DNA of 64,000 bases from Rikenella sp031549665 (GCA_031549665.1 JAVBPJ010000011.1:22677-86676), one strand, 5' to 3'. Positions 8,467 through 17,088 are shown, counted from the first letter of the stretch. Numbers and translations: made by a program. The notes: a model not told the origin generated them from the sequence alone.

Positions 8467-11097
8467 TTATTGCACGTTCTTGGTGATCGGGGTTTCGGAC
8501 GGGCGGCCCGCCAGGTCGTTCAGCGAACGGACAAAGATGCCCAGCTCGCCGACCGGCTTAGCCTCCTTGAAATGCAGTTCGATGGTGCGCTCCTCGCCGG
8601 GCAACAGGTCGAAGTAGGCATCCGAGGGGTTGCCCTGGATGGCTTCGGCCTCGAACAGCAGGGATTTAACCAACGTTTTGGCCTTGATGGTGGCCAGTAC
8701 GCGGTCCCCTTGTTCCACATAGTTCGCCGTGTAGTCGGCTTTCGGCAGGGCCAGATCCTTCAGCGGAACAAAGTAGTGGATGGCCCGCATGGGCTGGCCG
8801 TTCAACTGCCCCTCGGCCACCAGAAGCACCGTGCGCGGATCGGCTCCCTGCAACAGGCTGCTCTCTTTCTTCCGGAGCAGTTCGAGGTTCGAATTGGCGG
8901 CGAGGTCGACCGTTTTGGTTTCGCTCCATTTCACATTGCCCTCGAAATCCATCAGGGTGAGCTTCACCTCGCCCCGCTGCGGTTGCAAGCGGTCGGTGAT
9001 GGCCCACAGCACGGCGGTTTGCGACGAATCGACCTTTTCGAAGTACACTCCCGTGGGCGCAAAGCTTCGGCGGGCGTAGTATTGCAGGGCTTTCCAGCGC
9101 ATTTCGCTGTCGAGGCTCGACCACGAGGCAACGGGCCAGCAGTCGTTCAACTGCCAGTAGAGCGAACCCATGGTAAAGGGGCGTTTCATGCGGTGGCCCT
9201 CCATGGCGATCTTGATCCCCTCAGCCTGCAACAGCTGGGTGAGGTAGACGTAGGTGCGGAAGTCGTCTTTCAGGAGCGGCAGGTCGCGCACCATGTACTC
9301 TTCGATCACGCGGTACCCCTTGGGGTTTTTCTGGTGGATCACCATCGCCTCGGAGTAGAGTTTCATATCCTCGGCCTTGAAGTATTCGCGGTAGGTGTCG
9401 TAGCAGGCCAGCGACTGGAAGCCGTACTCGTTCGAGAAGCGGCCCGGCTTGTCCTTGTACACCGAGAAAGGTTCTTCGTCGTGGAACACGCCCCAGTAGT
9501 GGACGTCGCCGGCGATCTGGCTCAGGGGGTTGCCCCGTCCGTACAGCGGCGAACTGGGATGGTAGTAGCGGGTGGTGTCCTCGGCTTTCAACACCTGGGG
9601 AAGCACGCCCTCGAACAGGGCTTTGTAGCCGTCCCAGATGGCTTGTTTTTCGTCTGCGCTCCATTTGTACACGCGGGCGTATCCCCAGTGGTACCACGCT
9701 TCGCTGATCTCGTTGTTGCCGCACCAGATGGCGATCGAGGGGTGGTTGCGCAGGCGGCGTACGTTTTGGATCGCCTCGGTGCGCACGCTTTCCAGGAATT
9801 TCTCATCCCACGGATAGAACGAACAGGCGAACATAAAGTCCTGCCACACCATGATCCCCTGCCGGTCGCACTCCTGGTAGAATGCGTCGTCCTCGTAAAT
9901 TCCGCCGCCCCACACGCGCAGCATGTTCATGTTCGACTCGCGCGCCACGCCGACCAGTTCGCGGTATTTAGCCGGAGTTACCCGGGGCAGGAAAAGGTCC
10001 TGCGGAATGTAGTTGGCTCCCTTGGCAAAGCAGGGCTGTCCGTTCACTTCGAAGTAGAAGCTGACCCCCTTGCCCGTCGGGTCGGGCTGTTGCACCAGCC
10101 GCACGGTACGCACGCCGACCTGTTGGCTCTGCTGGTCGAGTTTTTCGCGCCCGGCGGTCAGCACGGCCGTCAGGTGGTAGAGGTTCGGTTCGCCCATGCC
10201 GTTGGGCCACCACAGTTTGGGGTTCTTGATGGAGACGGGAACGGTGATCGTCTGCTTTCCGGAGAATACGGGAACAAACTCGGAGCCGTACACCTTGCCG
10301 GTGGAGTCCATAATGAGCAACTCGCAAGGAGTCTCGCGGGCGGATATCGCCCCGTCGAGGGTTACGTGTACGTCGAACTCGGCGAGCTTGGCGGATTGCG
10401 ACTTTTGAAGAAACTGTACGTTGTCGATCCGCGCGGCTTGGTAGCCTTGCAGTTCAACGGGCCGCCACACGCCGACGGTGGCGTAGCGGGGACCCCAGTC
10501 CCAACCGAAGTGGTAGGGGGCTTTGCGGGTAAAGACACTGGTTTTGTAATCGGCTCCCTTGTCATTGTCGGCGGGAAGCTTGACGGGCCACGCCTTGGCC
10601 AGTTCCAATCCCTCCTTATAGGCCGAACGGAAAAGAATGCGCAGGCGGTTTTCTCCCTGTTTCAGGATTCCCTTCACGGGCAGTCGCCACGTAACGAACA
10701 TGTTGTCGGCCTTGAGCAACAGGCTGTCGTTCAGGTAGACGTCGGCGTAGGTATCCAGTCCGTAAAACACCAGTTCCTGCACGGCGTCGGCAAGTAATTC
10801 GGCCGAGGGGGTAAAGACCGTGGCGTACTCCCACTCTTCCATTTCGATCCACTGTAGCTTCGGTTCGTTGGTCGAGGCATAGGGTTCTTCGATCACGCCG
10901 TTGGCCAGCAGGTCGGTATGCACCACGCCCGGGACGGTGGCGGGCATCCATTTGTCGGCGCCTGCCTGACGGAATTGCCACGCGGCGGGCAGGGTTTCGG
11001 TCTGTTTTTGGGTAGGTTGGGTAAGCCACCGCGCTCCGTTCGAGGCGCACGAGACACCGAACGAGGCGAGAGCTGCGAGCAGAAAGATTTTTTTCAT
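8467..11097 (-). CDS. beta-mannosidase, glycoside hydrolase family 2
   Basis: An 876-residue exported enzyme. MKKIFLLAALASFGVSC is a signal sequence that may be a lipoprotein signal, although GVSC is a weak lipobox. GH2 domains follow in order: N-terminal jelly roll, Ig-like sandwich, TIM barrel. The acid/base Glu is in CGNNEISEAW and the likely nucleophile Glu is in NEYGFQSL, where mannosidases have S-E-F-G-F-Q-S. NDCWPVASWSSLD is also typical of the GH2 mannosidase branch. It removes beta-mannose from the non-reducing end of glycans, probably in the periplasm. It is a single-gene transcript, not in a recognisable SusCD locus. Confidence 0.93.
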   Translation of the reverse strand: MKKIFLLAALASFGVSCASNGARWLTQPTQKQTETLPAAWQFRQAGADKWMPATVPGVVHTDLLANGVIEEPYASTNEPKLQWIEMEEWEYATVFTPSAELLADAVQELVFYGLDTYADVYLNDSLLLKADNMFVTWRLPVKGILKQGENRLRILFRSAYKEGLELAKAWPVKLPADNDKGADYKTSVFTRKAPYHFGWDWGPRYATVGVWRPVELQGYQAARIDNVQFLQKSQSAKLAEFDVHVTLDGAISARETPCELLIMDSTGKVYGSEFVPVFSGKQTITVPVSIKNPKLWWPNGMGEPNLYHLTAVLTAGREKLDQQSQQVGVRTVRLVQQPDPTGKGVSFYFEVNGQPCFAKGANYIPQDLFLPRVTPAKYRELVGVARESNMNMLRVWGGGIYEDDAFYQECDRQGIMVWQDFMFACSFYPWDEKFLESVRTEAIQNVRRLRNHPSIAIWCGNNEISEAWYHWGYARVYKWSADEKQAIWDGYKALFEGVLPQVLKAEDTTRYYHPSSPLYGRGNPLSQIAGDVHYWGVFHDEEPFSVYKDKPGRFSNEYGFQSLACYDTYREYFKAEDMKLYSEAMVIHQKNPKGYRVIEEYMVRDLPLLKDDFRTYVYLTQLLQAEGIKIAMEGHRMKRPFTMGSLYWQLNDCWPVASWSSLDSEMRWKALQYYARRSFAPTGVYFEKVDSSQTAVLWAITDRLQPQRGEVKLTLMDFEGNVKWSETKTVDLAANSNLELLRKKESSLLQGADPRTVLLVAEGQLNGQPMRAIHYFVPLKDLALPKADYTANYVEQGDRVLATIKAKTLVKSLLFEAEAIQGNPSDAYFDLLPGEERTIELHFKEAKPVGELGIFVRSLNDLAGRPSETPITKNVQ

Positions 11098-11128
11098 GGC
11101 AGGGATGAGAGTTTGGTTTGTTCCGACA

Positions 11129-11136
11129 CAAATCTA
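11129..11136 (-). promoter_or_regulatory. -7 box for the beta-mannosidase gene
   Basis: On the minus strand this reads TAGATTTG, a full match to TAnnTTTG, 31 bases before the ATG at 11097. Confidence 0.55.
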
Positions 11137-11297
11137 CAAAAAAGCGCGGGGTTGCAAACATTTCCCACAACGTAATTCCTCCGTTGGCGAAAATTTCTAC
11201 GGGGATCATCTTGTCGCCCTATACAACAAAGACTGGAAGGAACCGCACCCTCCGGCGGAAATTCACGCACCCGGAGACTCGGGACAAGCCGCAACCG

Positions 11298-11338
11298 CTC
11301 AAATAAAAAGGCTGTAAACCGGTGGGGTTTACAGCCTT
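11298..11338 (-). terminator. intrinsic terminator after tRNA-Leu(CAG)
   Basis: A 13-bp perfect stem (AAGGCTGTAAACC and complement, 11308-11338) with a 5-base loop, followed on the minus strand by TTTTATTT. It directly follows the tRNA 3' end. Confidence 0.85.
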
Positions 11339-11342
11339 CGTG

Positions 11343-11426
11343 TGCCCAGGACAAGAGTCGAACTTGCACACCGTTACCAGCACTACCTCCTGAGAGTAGC
11401 GTGTCTACCAATTTCACCACCTGGGC
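11343..11426 (-). tRNA. tRNA-Leu (anticodon CAG)
   Basis: Read on the minus strand, an 84-base class II tRNA: acceptor GCCCAGG pairs fully with CCTGGGC, discriminator A, D-stem GTG/CAC with GG in the loop, anticodon loop CTCAGGA (anticodon CAG, reading CUG), a long variable arm and T-loop TTCGACT. CCA is not encoded. Confidence 0.96.
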
Positions 11427-11493
11427 ATTGCGGGATTCGGTAACGCCCCCCTTTCGGAGGAACGCGGGGACAAAGGTAGTATTTTCTTTCGGT

Positions 11494-11973
11494 TTACAAA
11501 ACAGGAGGAACTTTCAGGGCCGTTTCTTTTTGACGAGCCTTTTCTTCGGCCTTATCCAACGACTCCAAGTAAAGGTTGGACGCCATGTAAATGGGAGTAA
11601 AACAGATCAGCGTCCAAATCAACACGGCAGGAACAAGCACGATGCGATCGGTCAGGGCTTTCCCCTCGAAGAAAAAGCTGTTTCCGAACCAAATGCTTCC
11701 GACCACAATCACCACAACCGACCAGGCAACCACCACGCGGTGGTATTTAACATAGCGTTTGAACACCGCCAGGTAGAGGTAAGAGAAGAGCAGGAACACC
11801 AACAGGAAGATCGAATACCCCGAGAATGTGTCGAAATAGACTACGGGACGTTCGGCGCCCATGTTTCCGGGTTGGGCGTAATACCACGTCATAACAAAGA
11901 AGACGACGGTGGGGATAACGACGGCAATTAGCGGCGACAGCCAATAAAGCCACCCCTTGGCAGTGGTTTTCAT
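11494..11973 (-). CDS. four-helix integral membrane protein, paralogue of the gene at 12452
   Basis: A 159-residue protein of unknown family. Four hydrophobic segments are visible: about residues 12-30 (SPLIAVVIPTVVFFVMTWYY), 50-68, 80-96 and 112-128. The tail is charged (LDKAEEKARQKE). The N-terminal half shares KxWxYWxSP, IPTxxFF, YY-AxP and a following VYF/IYF with the protein encoded at 12452-12919, so the two are paralogues pointing away from each other. No catalytic motif is visible, and function is unknown. Confidence 0.75.
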   Translation of the reverse strand: MKTTAKGWLYWLSPLIAVVIPTVVFFVMTWYYAQPGNMGAERPVVYFDTFSGYSIFLLVFLLFSYLYLAVFKRYVKYHRVVVAWSVVVIVVGSIWFGNSFFFEGKALTDRIVLVPAVLIWTLICFTPIYMASNLYLESLDKAEEKARQKETALKVPPVL

Positions 11974-12451
11974 AAACAGGTCGGTTACAAGGTTTTCTCT
12001 ATCTTTTCATGGACTCCGGCCCGGTAAAAAGCACAGGAATCCACCTCGAAATAGTGCAAAAATCGGGCCAAATATTGCATCCAAGTCATCTAACCGGAAA
12101 AATATTTAAGCCTTTTCTCAAAACTCCGTACTTGTCCGTACCAATCGCTTTTTTCGACAGTTCGAAACAACCCAAAACAACGCCCTGCGAACCGACGAAA
12201 TTTCCCATCCGAATCTCCGGCTACAACAAACAACTCGATTTTTCCACAACAAACACGACTTATCCCAACGTTTTTAACGTTTTTAGGCGTCGAAGATAAG
12301 ATATAAGATCATTTAAATACAATTATACGCCAAATATGCGTGCATATGGTCGAAGTTTAAAGAAAAGAGCTATCTTTGAGGCACTTTTGTCAGGAGAGCT
12401 TTGCGGCTCGTTGTCGATTCGCAGTTGGTTTTCCGCCGATTTTCGGACACC
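11974..12451. other. 478-base intergenic region between divergent paralogues
   Basis: No gene was found. The region is AT-rich from about 12100 to 12370 and holds a short direct repeat (AACGTTTTT twice, near 12267-12285). A TATCTTTG -7 box at 12371-12378 faces the right-hand gene. No clear -7 box for the left-hand gene was recognised. Confidence 0.5.
12371..12378 (+). promoter_or_regulatory. -7 box for the membrane protein gene at 12452
   Basis: TATCTTTG matches TAnnTTTG; the predicted leader is about 65 bases. Confidence 0.5.
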
Positions 12452-12919
12452 ATGCAAGCACAGCAACGAAAAAACTGGATTTACTGGACCTCCCCGATCT
12501 GGGGTGCATTGATTCCCACGATCATTTTTTTTCTCGCCCAGGGTTATTACGCCCTGCCTCAAAATGAGGGAAAAGACTCCTTTATTTACTTCACATCGAC
12601 ACCACTCTACCTGCAACTGTTGGTGCTTGGAATAGCCGGAATTTACGCCTACCTGGTTTATCTCCGCAAGTTTCCTCAGCACTACACCTCAAGCACCTTA
12701 GCCTCGCTGGCCCTGACGGCCGCTGTGATCGTGGTGGTCGGCAAGGCCCGTTTTTGCGTCGGCATGGAGGAGCTGGATTGCCTGTCGTTCCTGGCAGGAT
12801 ACCTGCTTTGGGTGTCGCTCTACTACATCCCCTCTTACTGGATGGCTCACGAGCGGCACAGAATTACGCCCGACGACGATTCCACAGAAGAGCTTCCGGA
12901 AGATTCGATCTCGCTTTGA
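12452..12919 (+). CDS. four-helix integral membrane protein, paralogue of the gene at 11494
   Basis: Starting at ATG 12452 (MQAQQRKNWIYWTSP) the protein has 155 residues. Hydrophobic segments lie near residues 15-33, 50-67, 80-97 and 110-127, followed by an acidic tail (PDDDSTEELPEDS). It aligns along its length with the divergent gene 478 bases away, most clearly in the first 60 residues. An earlier in-frame codon at 12401 would add 17 polar residues lacking in the paralogue and was rejected. Function is unknown. Confidence 0.75.
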   Translation: MQAQQRKNWIYWTSPIWGALIPTIIFFLAQGYYALPQNEGKDSFIYFTSTPLYLQLLVLGIAGIYAYLVYLRKFPQHYTSSTLASLALTAAVIVVVGKARFCVGMEELDCLSFLAGYLLWVSLYYIPSYWMAHERHRITPDDDSTEELPEDSISL

Positions 12920-12944
12920 TTTAGTCAATACGTCCTCGCCAATA

Positions 12945-12988
12945 TCAACAAAAGGCGCTTCCCCACGTGGGGAAGCGCCTTTTGTTGA
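12945..12988. terminator. 44-bp perfect palindrome, bidirectional terminator
   Basis: The two 22-base arms (12945-12966 and 12967-12988; core GGCGCTTCCCCACGTGGGGA) are perfect complements with no spacer, flanked by AAAA/TTTT. It sits 25 bases after the membrane protein stop, so it can terminate that gene. Confidence 0.85.
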
Positions 12989-13058
12989 ACCCCTGTCTCC
13001 GACGTTACCCCCGCTACGGCCCGAGAAATCGCCCGCAAGGCCTGCCGGCCAAAAACGA

Positions 13059-13093
13059 CAAAGGGCCGATCATCGTCGATGATCGGCCCTTTG
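13059..13093 (-). terminator. hairpin directly after tRNA-Leu(GAG)
   Basis: A 16-bp perfect stem (CAAAGGGCCGATCATC and complement) with a 3-base loop abuts the tRNA 3' end. On the minus strand it is followed by TCGTTTTT, so it serves as terminator and 3' processing stem. Confidence 0.8.
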
Positions 13094-13177
13094 TGCCCAG
13101 AACAAGACTCGAACTTGCACACCGCAACCGGCACTACCCCCTCAAAGTAGCGTGTCTACCAATTTCACCATCTGGGC
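13094..13177 (-). tRNA. tRNA-Leu (anticodon GAG)
   Basis: An 84-base class II tRNA on the minus strand: acceptor GCCCAGA pairs with TCTGGGC, discriminator A, anticodon loop TTGAGGG (anticodon GAG, reading CUC/CUU), long variable arm, T-loop TTCGAGT. It is very similar to the tRNA-Leu at 11343-11426. CCA is not encoded. Confidence 0.96.
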
Positions 13178-13266
13178 AGATGGCTGCGCCCCGGCAGCGG
13201 GGCGAACAGCGGGGCAAAGGTATCCTTTTTTTCGGTTCACACAAAACAACTCCGCAAAAAAATGCG

Positions 13267-13274
13267 TACTTTTG
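13267..13274 (+). promoter_or_regulatory. -7 box for thrS
   Basis: TACTTTTG fits TAnnTTTG. Transcription should start near 13281, giving a leader of about 86 bases that can fold into small hairpins (CCCC..GGGG at 13275-13292; GGTCG..CGACC near 13297-13314). This position excludes the in-frame codon at 13262 as the thrS start. Confidence 0.6.
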
Positions 13275-13366
13275 CCCCGTTAACTTTTGGGGTAGTGGTC
13301 GAAAGCCGACCCAACCCCGAAGCCACCGACCCCGTAACCCAACGCATCGAGCGACCCCATAGCGCA

Positions 13367-15316
13367 ATGATTAAGATCACTTTCCCCGACGGCAACGTCA
13401 AAGAGTTTGAAGCAGGCATCACGCCGCTCCAGATTGCCGAGAGCATCAGCCCCCGCCTGGCACAGGACGTGCTGGCCGCTACCGTCAACGGAACCGTCGT
13501 GGACATCACCCGCCCCATCGCCGAAGACGCCACGCTCAAACTGCACAAATGGGACGACCCCGAGGCCAAGCACGCCTTTTGGCACTCGTCGTCGCACCTG
13601 CTGGCCGCCGCGCTGGAGCAGCTCTACCCCGGCATCAAATTCGGCATCGGGCCGGCCATTGAGAACGGTTTCTACTACGACGTCGATTCGCCCACCCCCA
13701 TCACCGAGGCCGACCTGCCCGCCATCGAAGCCAAAATGCTCGAACTGGCCCGCGAAGGCCAGGCTTTCTCCCGCCGCGAAGTAAGCAAGGCCGAAGCGCT
13801 GAAAACCTATGCCGACAAAGGAGACCAGTATAAAGTGGAACTGATCGGCGACCTGGCCGACGGCACCATCACCTTCTACACCAACGGAATCTACACCGAC
13901 CTTTGCCGCGGCCCCCACCTGCCCAACACCGCCCCGATCAAGGCCGTGAAGCTCACCTCGATCGCCGGAGCCTACTGGCGCGGCAACGAAAAGAACAAGA
14001 TGCTCACGCGCATCTACGGCATCACCTTCCCCAAAAAATCGCAGTTGGACGAATACCTCGCCCTGCTGGAAGAGGCCAAAAAACGCGACCACCGCAAGCT
14101 GGGCAAGGAGCTGGAGCTGTTCACCTTCTCGCCCCGCGTGGGACAGGGCCTCCCGCTGTGGCTGCCCAAAGGGGCCGCCCTGCGCGAACGGCTCGAAAAC
14201 TTCCTGAAAGGAGTACAGAAACAGCATGGCTACGAACAGGTGATCACCCCCCACATCGGGATGAAAGAGCTGTACGTTACCTCGGGCCACTACGCCAAGT
14301 ACGGCAAGGACTCGTTCCAACCGATCCACACCCCCGACGAGGGCGAAGAGTTCCTGCTCAAACCCATGAACTGCCCCCACCACTGCGAAATCTACCGCTG
14401 CAAGCCCCGGTCGTACAAAGACCTGCCGGTGCGGCTGGCCGAGTTCGGCACCGTGTACCGCTACGAAATGTCGGGCGAGCTGCACGGCCTGACCCGCGTG
14501 CGCGGATTCACCCAGGACGACGCCCACCTGTTCTGCCGCCCCGATCAGTTGAAAGAAGAGTTCAAGAAGGTGATCGACATCGTGCTGTACATTTTCAAAA
14601 CGCTCGATTTCAACGATTTCACCGCTCAGGTATCGCTCCGCGACCCCAGCAATACCGAAAAATACATCGGCTCGGACGAAAACTGGGAGAAAGCCGAGAG
14701 CGCCATCATCGAAGCCGCCGCCGAAAAGGGTCTGCCCACCGTGGTGGAGACCGGCGAGGCCGCCTTCTACGGCCCCAAGCTCGACTTCATGGTGCGCGAC
14801 GCCATCGGCCGCAAGTGGCAACTGGGAACCATTCAGGTAGACTACAACCTGCCCGAACGGTTCGACCTCACCTATAAAGGATCGGACGACAAGGAACACC
14901 GCCCCGTAATGATCCACCGCGCCCCCTTCGGGTCGATGGAGCGTTTTGTGGCCGTGCTGCTGGAACACACCGGCGGGAAGTTCCCGCTTTGGCTCACCCC
15001 CGAGCAGGTGGTGATACTCCCGATCAGCGAAAAATTCAACGACTACGCACAGAAAGTTTCCAAGTTGCTGAATAATTGCGATATTCGCACCCACATTGAC
15101 GAACGAAACGAGAAAATCGGCCGGAAAATCCGGGACAACGAACTCAACCGGATCCCCATCCTGTTGATCGTCGGCGAAAAGGAAGAGGCCGAAAACACCG
15201 TGTCGGTGCGCTTCCAGGGCGAAGGCGACAAAGGATCGATGACCCTGGCCGACTTCACCAAGATGGTAGCCGACCGCGTAGCCCGCGAAATTGAACCCAT
15301 CGCCGCAAACCTGTAA
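13367..15316 (+). CDS. thrS: threonine--tRNA ligase
   Basis: A 649-residue class II synthetase starting at ATG 13367 (MIKITFPDGNVKEFEAG). The N-terminal TGS domain (residues 1-60) is followed by the editing domain with HSSSHLLAAAL and the downstream ...DLCRGPHLPNT metal-type site. The catalytic core has motif 2 (FGTVYRYEMSGELHGLTRVRGFTQDD) and the zinc ligands Cys in PMNCPHHCEIY, His and a later His (MIHRAPFGSMERF, motif 3). The C-terminal anticodon-binding domain starts near VVILPISEKF. It charges tRNA-Thr. It heads the translation cluster thrS-infC-rpmI-rplT, a conserved order in many bacteria. Confidence 0.98.
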   Translation: MIKITFPDGNVKEFEAGITPLQIAESISPRLAQDVLAATVNGTVVDITRPIAEDATLKLHKWDDPEAKHAFWHSSSHLLAAALEQLYPGIKFGIGPAIENGFYYDVDSPTPITEADLPAIEAKMLELAREGQAFSRREVSKAEALKTYADKGDQYKVELIGDLADGTITFYTNGIYTDLCRGPHLPNTAPIKAVKLTSIAGAYWRGNEKNKMLTRIYGITFPKKSQLDEYLALLEEAKKRDHRKLGKELELFTFSPRVGQGLPLWLPKGAALRERLENFLKGVQKQHGYEQVITPHIGMKELYVTSGHYAKYGKDSFQPIHTPDEGEEFLLKPMNCPHHCEIYRCKPRSYKDLPVRLAEFGTVYRYEMSGELHGLTRVRGFTQDDAHLFCRPDQLKEEFKKVIDIVLYIFKTLDFNDFTAQVSLRDPSNTEKYIGSDENWEKAESAIIEAAAEKGLPTVVETGEAAFYGPKLDFMVRDAIGRKWQLGTIQVDYNLPERFDLTYKGSDDKEHRPVMIHRAPFGSMERFVAVLLEHTGGKFPLWLTPEQVVILPISEKFNDYAQKVSKLLNNCDIRTHIDERNEKIGRKIRDNELNRIPILLIVGEKEEAENTVSVRFQGEGDKGSMTLADFTKMVADRVAREIEPIAANL

Positions 15317-15450
15317 CCCCGTCCGAAAAGGGGTCCGGCCCGTAACAAAACCCCATTGCCGCCGTTTATAGTAGCGGCACATTGTACAAAAACAACAAAC
15401 CCGCCCCCTGTCCCTGAACGGAACAGCCCAACCAGACACCAACCAACCTT

Positions 15451-15458
15451 AAAGGAGG
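15451..15458 (+). promoter_or_regulatory. strong Shine-Dalgarno sequence of infC
   Basis: AAAGGAGG lies 8 bases before the ATA start. Such a perfect SD is exceptional in this window, where nearly all other genes lack one, and it marks the unusual infC start. Confidence 0.75.
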
Positions 15459-15466
15459 ACAAAACT

Positions 15467-16027
15467 ATAGCACCACCGATCCAAAAGAAACCGTACCGCG
15501 GACGCGTCCAAAAAGAGGCGCTCCATCGTACCAACCGCGAGATTACCGCCCTCCAGGTACGCCTGGTCGGCGAAAACATCGACCATCCCGAAGTCTACCC
15601 CATCGCCCAGGCGCTGCGGATGGCCGAAGAGATGGAACTCGACCTGGTTGAAATCTCGCCCAAGGCCGACCCTCCCGTCTGCCGGATCACCGACTACCAA
15701 AAGTTCCTGTACCAACTGAAGAAGAAAGCCAAGGAGATCAAAGCCAAAGCCGTAAAAGTAGTGGTCAAGGAGATTCGTTTCGGCCCCCATACCGACGAAC
15801 ACGACTACAACTTCAAGCTCAAGCACGCCGAGAACTTTCTCAAGGAAGGGGCCAAGGTAAAAGCCTACGTCTTTTTCCGGGGACGCGAAATCGTCTTCAA
15901 AGACCAGGGCGAAATCCTGCTGCTGCGTTTCACCCAAGACCTTGAAGAGTTGGCCAAAGTGGAACAGATGCCCACCCTGGAGGGAAAACGGATGAGCATC
16001 ATGCTCGCCCCCAAACCCAAAAAATAG
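15467..16027 (+). CDS. infC: translation initiation factor IF-3 (probable ATA start)
   Basis: The frame shows the full IF-3 fold: N-terminal REITALQVRLVGENI with the tyrosine-type region and linker (DYQKFLYQLKKKAKE), then a C-terminal KEIRFGPHTDEHDYNFKLKHAENFLKEG domain that binds the 30S subunit. No ATG exists between the SD and the conserved region. The codon 8 bases after AAAGGAGG is ATA (15467), giving 186 residues beginning (M)APPIQKKPYRG. Non-AUG starts (AUU, AUC, AUA) are the known basis of IF-3 autoregulation, because IF-3 itself discriminates against them. An ATG 111 bases upstream at 15356 is in frame but lies before the SD and adds no conserved sequence. Confidence 0.93.
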   Translation: MAPPIQKKPYRGRVQKEALHRTNREITALQVRLVGENIDHPEVYPIAQALRMAEEMELDLVEISPKADPPVCRITDYQKFLYQLKKKAKEIKAKAVKVVVKEIRFGPHTDEHDYNFKLKHAENFLKEGAKVKAYVFFRGREIVFKDQGEILLLRFTQDLEELAKVEQMPTLEGKRMSIMLAPKPKK

Positions 16028-16176
16028 GGACGGCAGCCAAAATGAGGGAAACCCCCGCGCGGTTCCGACCGCACAGGGAGAACCCCGGCAGCGAGTCCGG
16101 ACAACCCGTGCAATAGAGAACGGCCCGCGCGCCCAACCGCAACAAACACACTATTAACCACTAAATACCAACAGCA
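16028..16176 (+). other. 149-base spacer between infC and rpmI
   Basis: No ORF or clear promoter box is visible; the first half is GC-rich and can pair internally, the second half is A-rich before the rpmI start. It may be part of an L20-type autoregulatory leader, but no known motif was recognised. Confidence 0.35.
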
Positions 16177-16371
16177 ATGCCAAAGATGAAAACCATCTCC
16201 GCTGCCAAAAAGCGTTTCACGCTTACCGGTACCGGAAAAGTGAAGAGGAAGCACGCTTTCAAGAGCCACATCCTCACCAAAAAGACCATCAAGCAAAAGC
16301 GCAACCTCACCCACACCGGGGTTATGAGCGACGTCGACACGCCCGCCGTGAAGATGATGCTCGTAAAGTAA
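16177..16371 (+). CDS. rpmI: 50S ribosomal protein L35
   Basis: A 64-residue basic protein, MPKMKTISAAKKRFTLTGTGKV at the start and KKTIKQKRNLTHTG in the middle, matching L35 (bL35) in length and sequence. Position between infC and rplT is the conserved order. Confidence 0.97.
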   Translation: MPKMKTISAAKKRFTLTGTGKVKRKHAFKSHILTKKTIKQKRNLTHTGVMSDVDTPAVKMMLVK

Positions 16372-16558
16372 CGCTCCGCTCGACGGCAACAGGCGGCGAC
16401 AATTCCCGCGCCGCATTCAGCCGGAGTTTCCGGGACTCCACGGGGGCGACACCCCGCCAAGATGCCGCAACCATGTTAACCCGACTCGTTTAGCCCACAA
16501 GCGCCCTAAAACCAAAAAAAATCACGGGCCGCTAAACAGTCCAAAAACGAAAACAACC

Positions 16559-16903
16559 ATGCCAAGATCAGTCAACGCGGTCGCCTCGCGCGCCAGAAGA
16601 AAAAAGGTACTGAAATTAGCCAAAGGCAATTTCGGTTCGCGCTCCAACGTGTGGACCGTTGCCAAAAACACCGTCGAAAAAGGGCTCACGTACGCCTATC
16701 GTGACCGTAGAGACAAAAAACGGAGCTTCCGCGGCCTGTGGATCCAACGGATCAATGCAGCGGTGCGCCAAAACGGAATGACCTATTCCGAATTCATGGG
16801 AAAAGTGAACGCCAAGGGCATTGCCCTCAACCGCAAGGTGCTGGCCGACCTCGCCATGAATCATCCCAAAGCATTTGCCCAGATTATCAAAGCGGTAAAA
16901 TAG
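16559..16903 (+). CDS. rplT: 50S ribosomal protein L20
   Basis: A 114-residue protein beginning MPRSVNAVASRARRKKVLKLAKG, then YRDRRDKKRSFRGLWIQRINAA and SEFMGKVNAKGIALNRKVLADLA, all diagnostic of L20 (bL20), which is needed for early 50S assembly and in many bacteria represses its own operon. A 187-base gap separates it from rpmI, long for this operon. A hairpin terminator follows. Confidence 0.98.
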   Translation: MPRSVNAVASRARRKKVLKLAKGNFGSRSNVWTVAKNTVEKGLTYAYRDRRDKKRSFRGLWIQRINAAVRQNGMTYSEFMGKVNAKGIALNRKVLADLAMNHPKAFAQIIKAVK

Positions 16904-16951
16904 TGTGTCCGATCCGGCCGACCCGTTAAAAGGTCAGCCGGATTTTTAGGC

Positions 16952-16987
16952 AAAAAAGGCGCCCCCTGACCGGAGGTGCCTTTTTTG
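16952..16987 (+). terminator. intrinsic terminator after rplT
   Basis: AAAAAAGGCGCC and GGTGCCTTTTTT form a stem with one G-T pair and an 11-base loop, ending in six T. Confidence 0.8.
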
Positions 16988-17088
16988 CTTTTACAATTCA
17001 ATAATAAGATTTAAAATGTTATTTTTTTGCTTTTTATGGCACGATATTTGCATTTTCTATACACGTAAAGTAGCTACTTGACATCCTT

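Noticed and set aside
11343..13177. Two similar tRNA-Leu genes as att sites of an integrated element
   Set aside because: Both are complete and have different anticodons, so they are two functional tRNAs; no integrase lies between them and the similarity is that of isoacceptors.
13262..13366. 35-residue N-terminal extension of ThrS
   Set aside because: It would begin upstream of the predicted transcription start and precedes the TGS domain with unrelated sequence.
15356..15466. N-terminal extension of IF-3 from the upstream ATG at 15356
   Set aside because: The extension is not IF-3-like and lies before the strong SD, so ATA 15467 is the better start.
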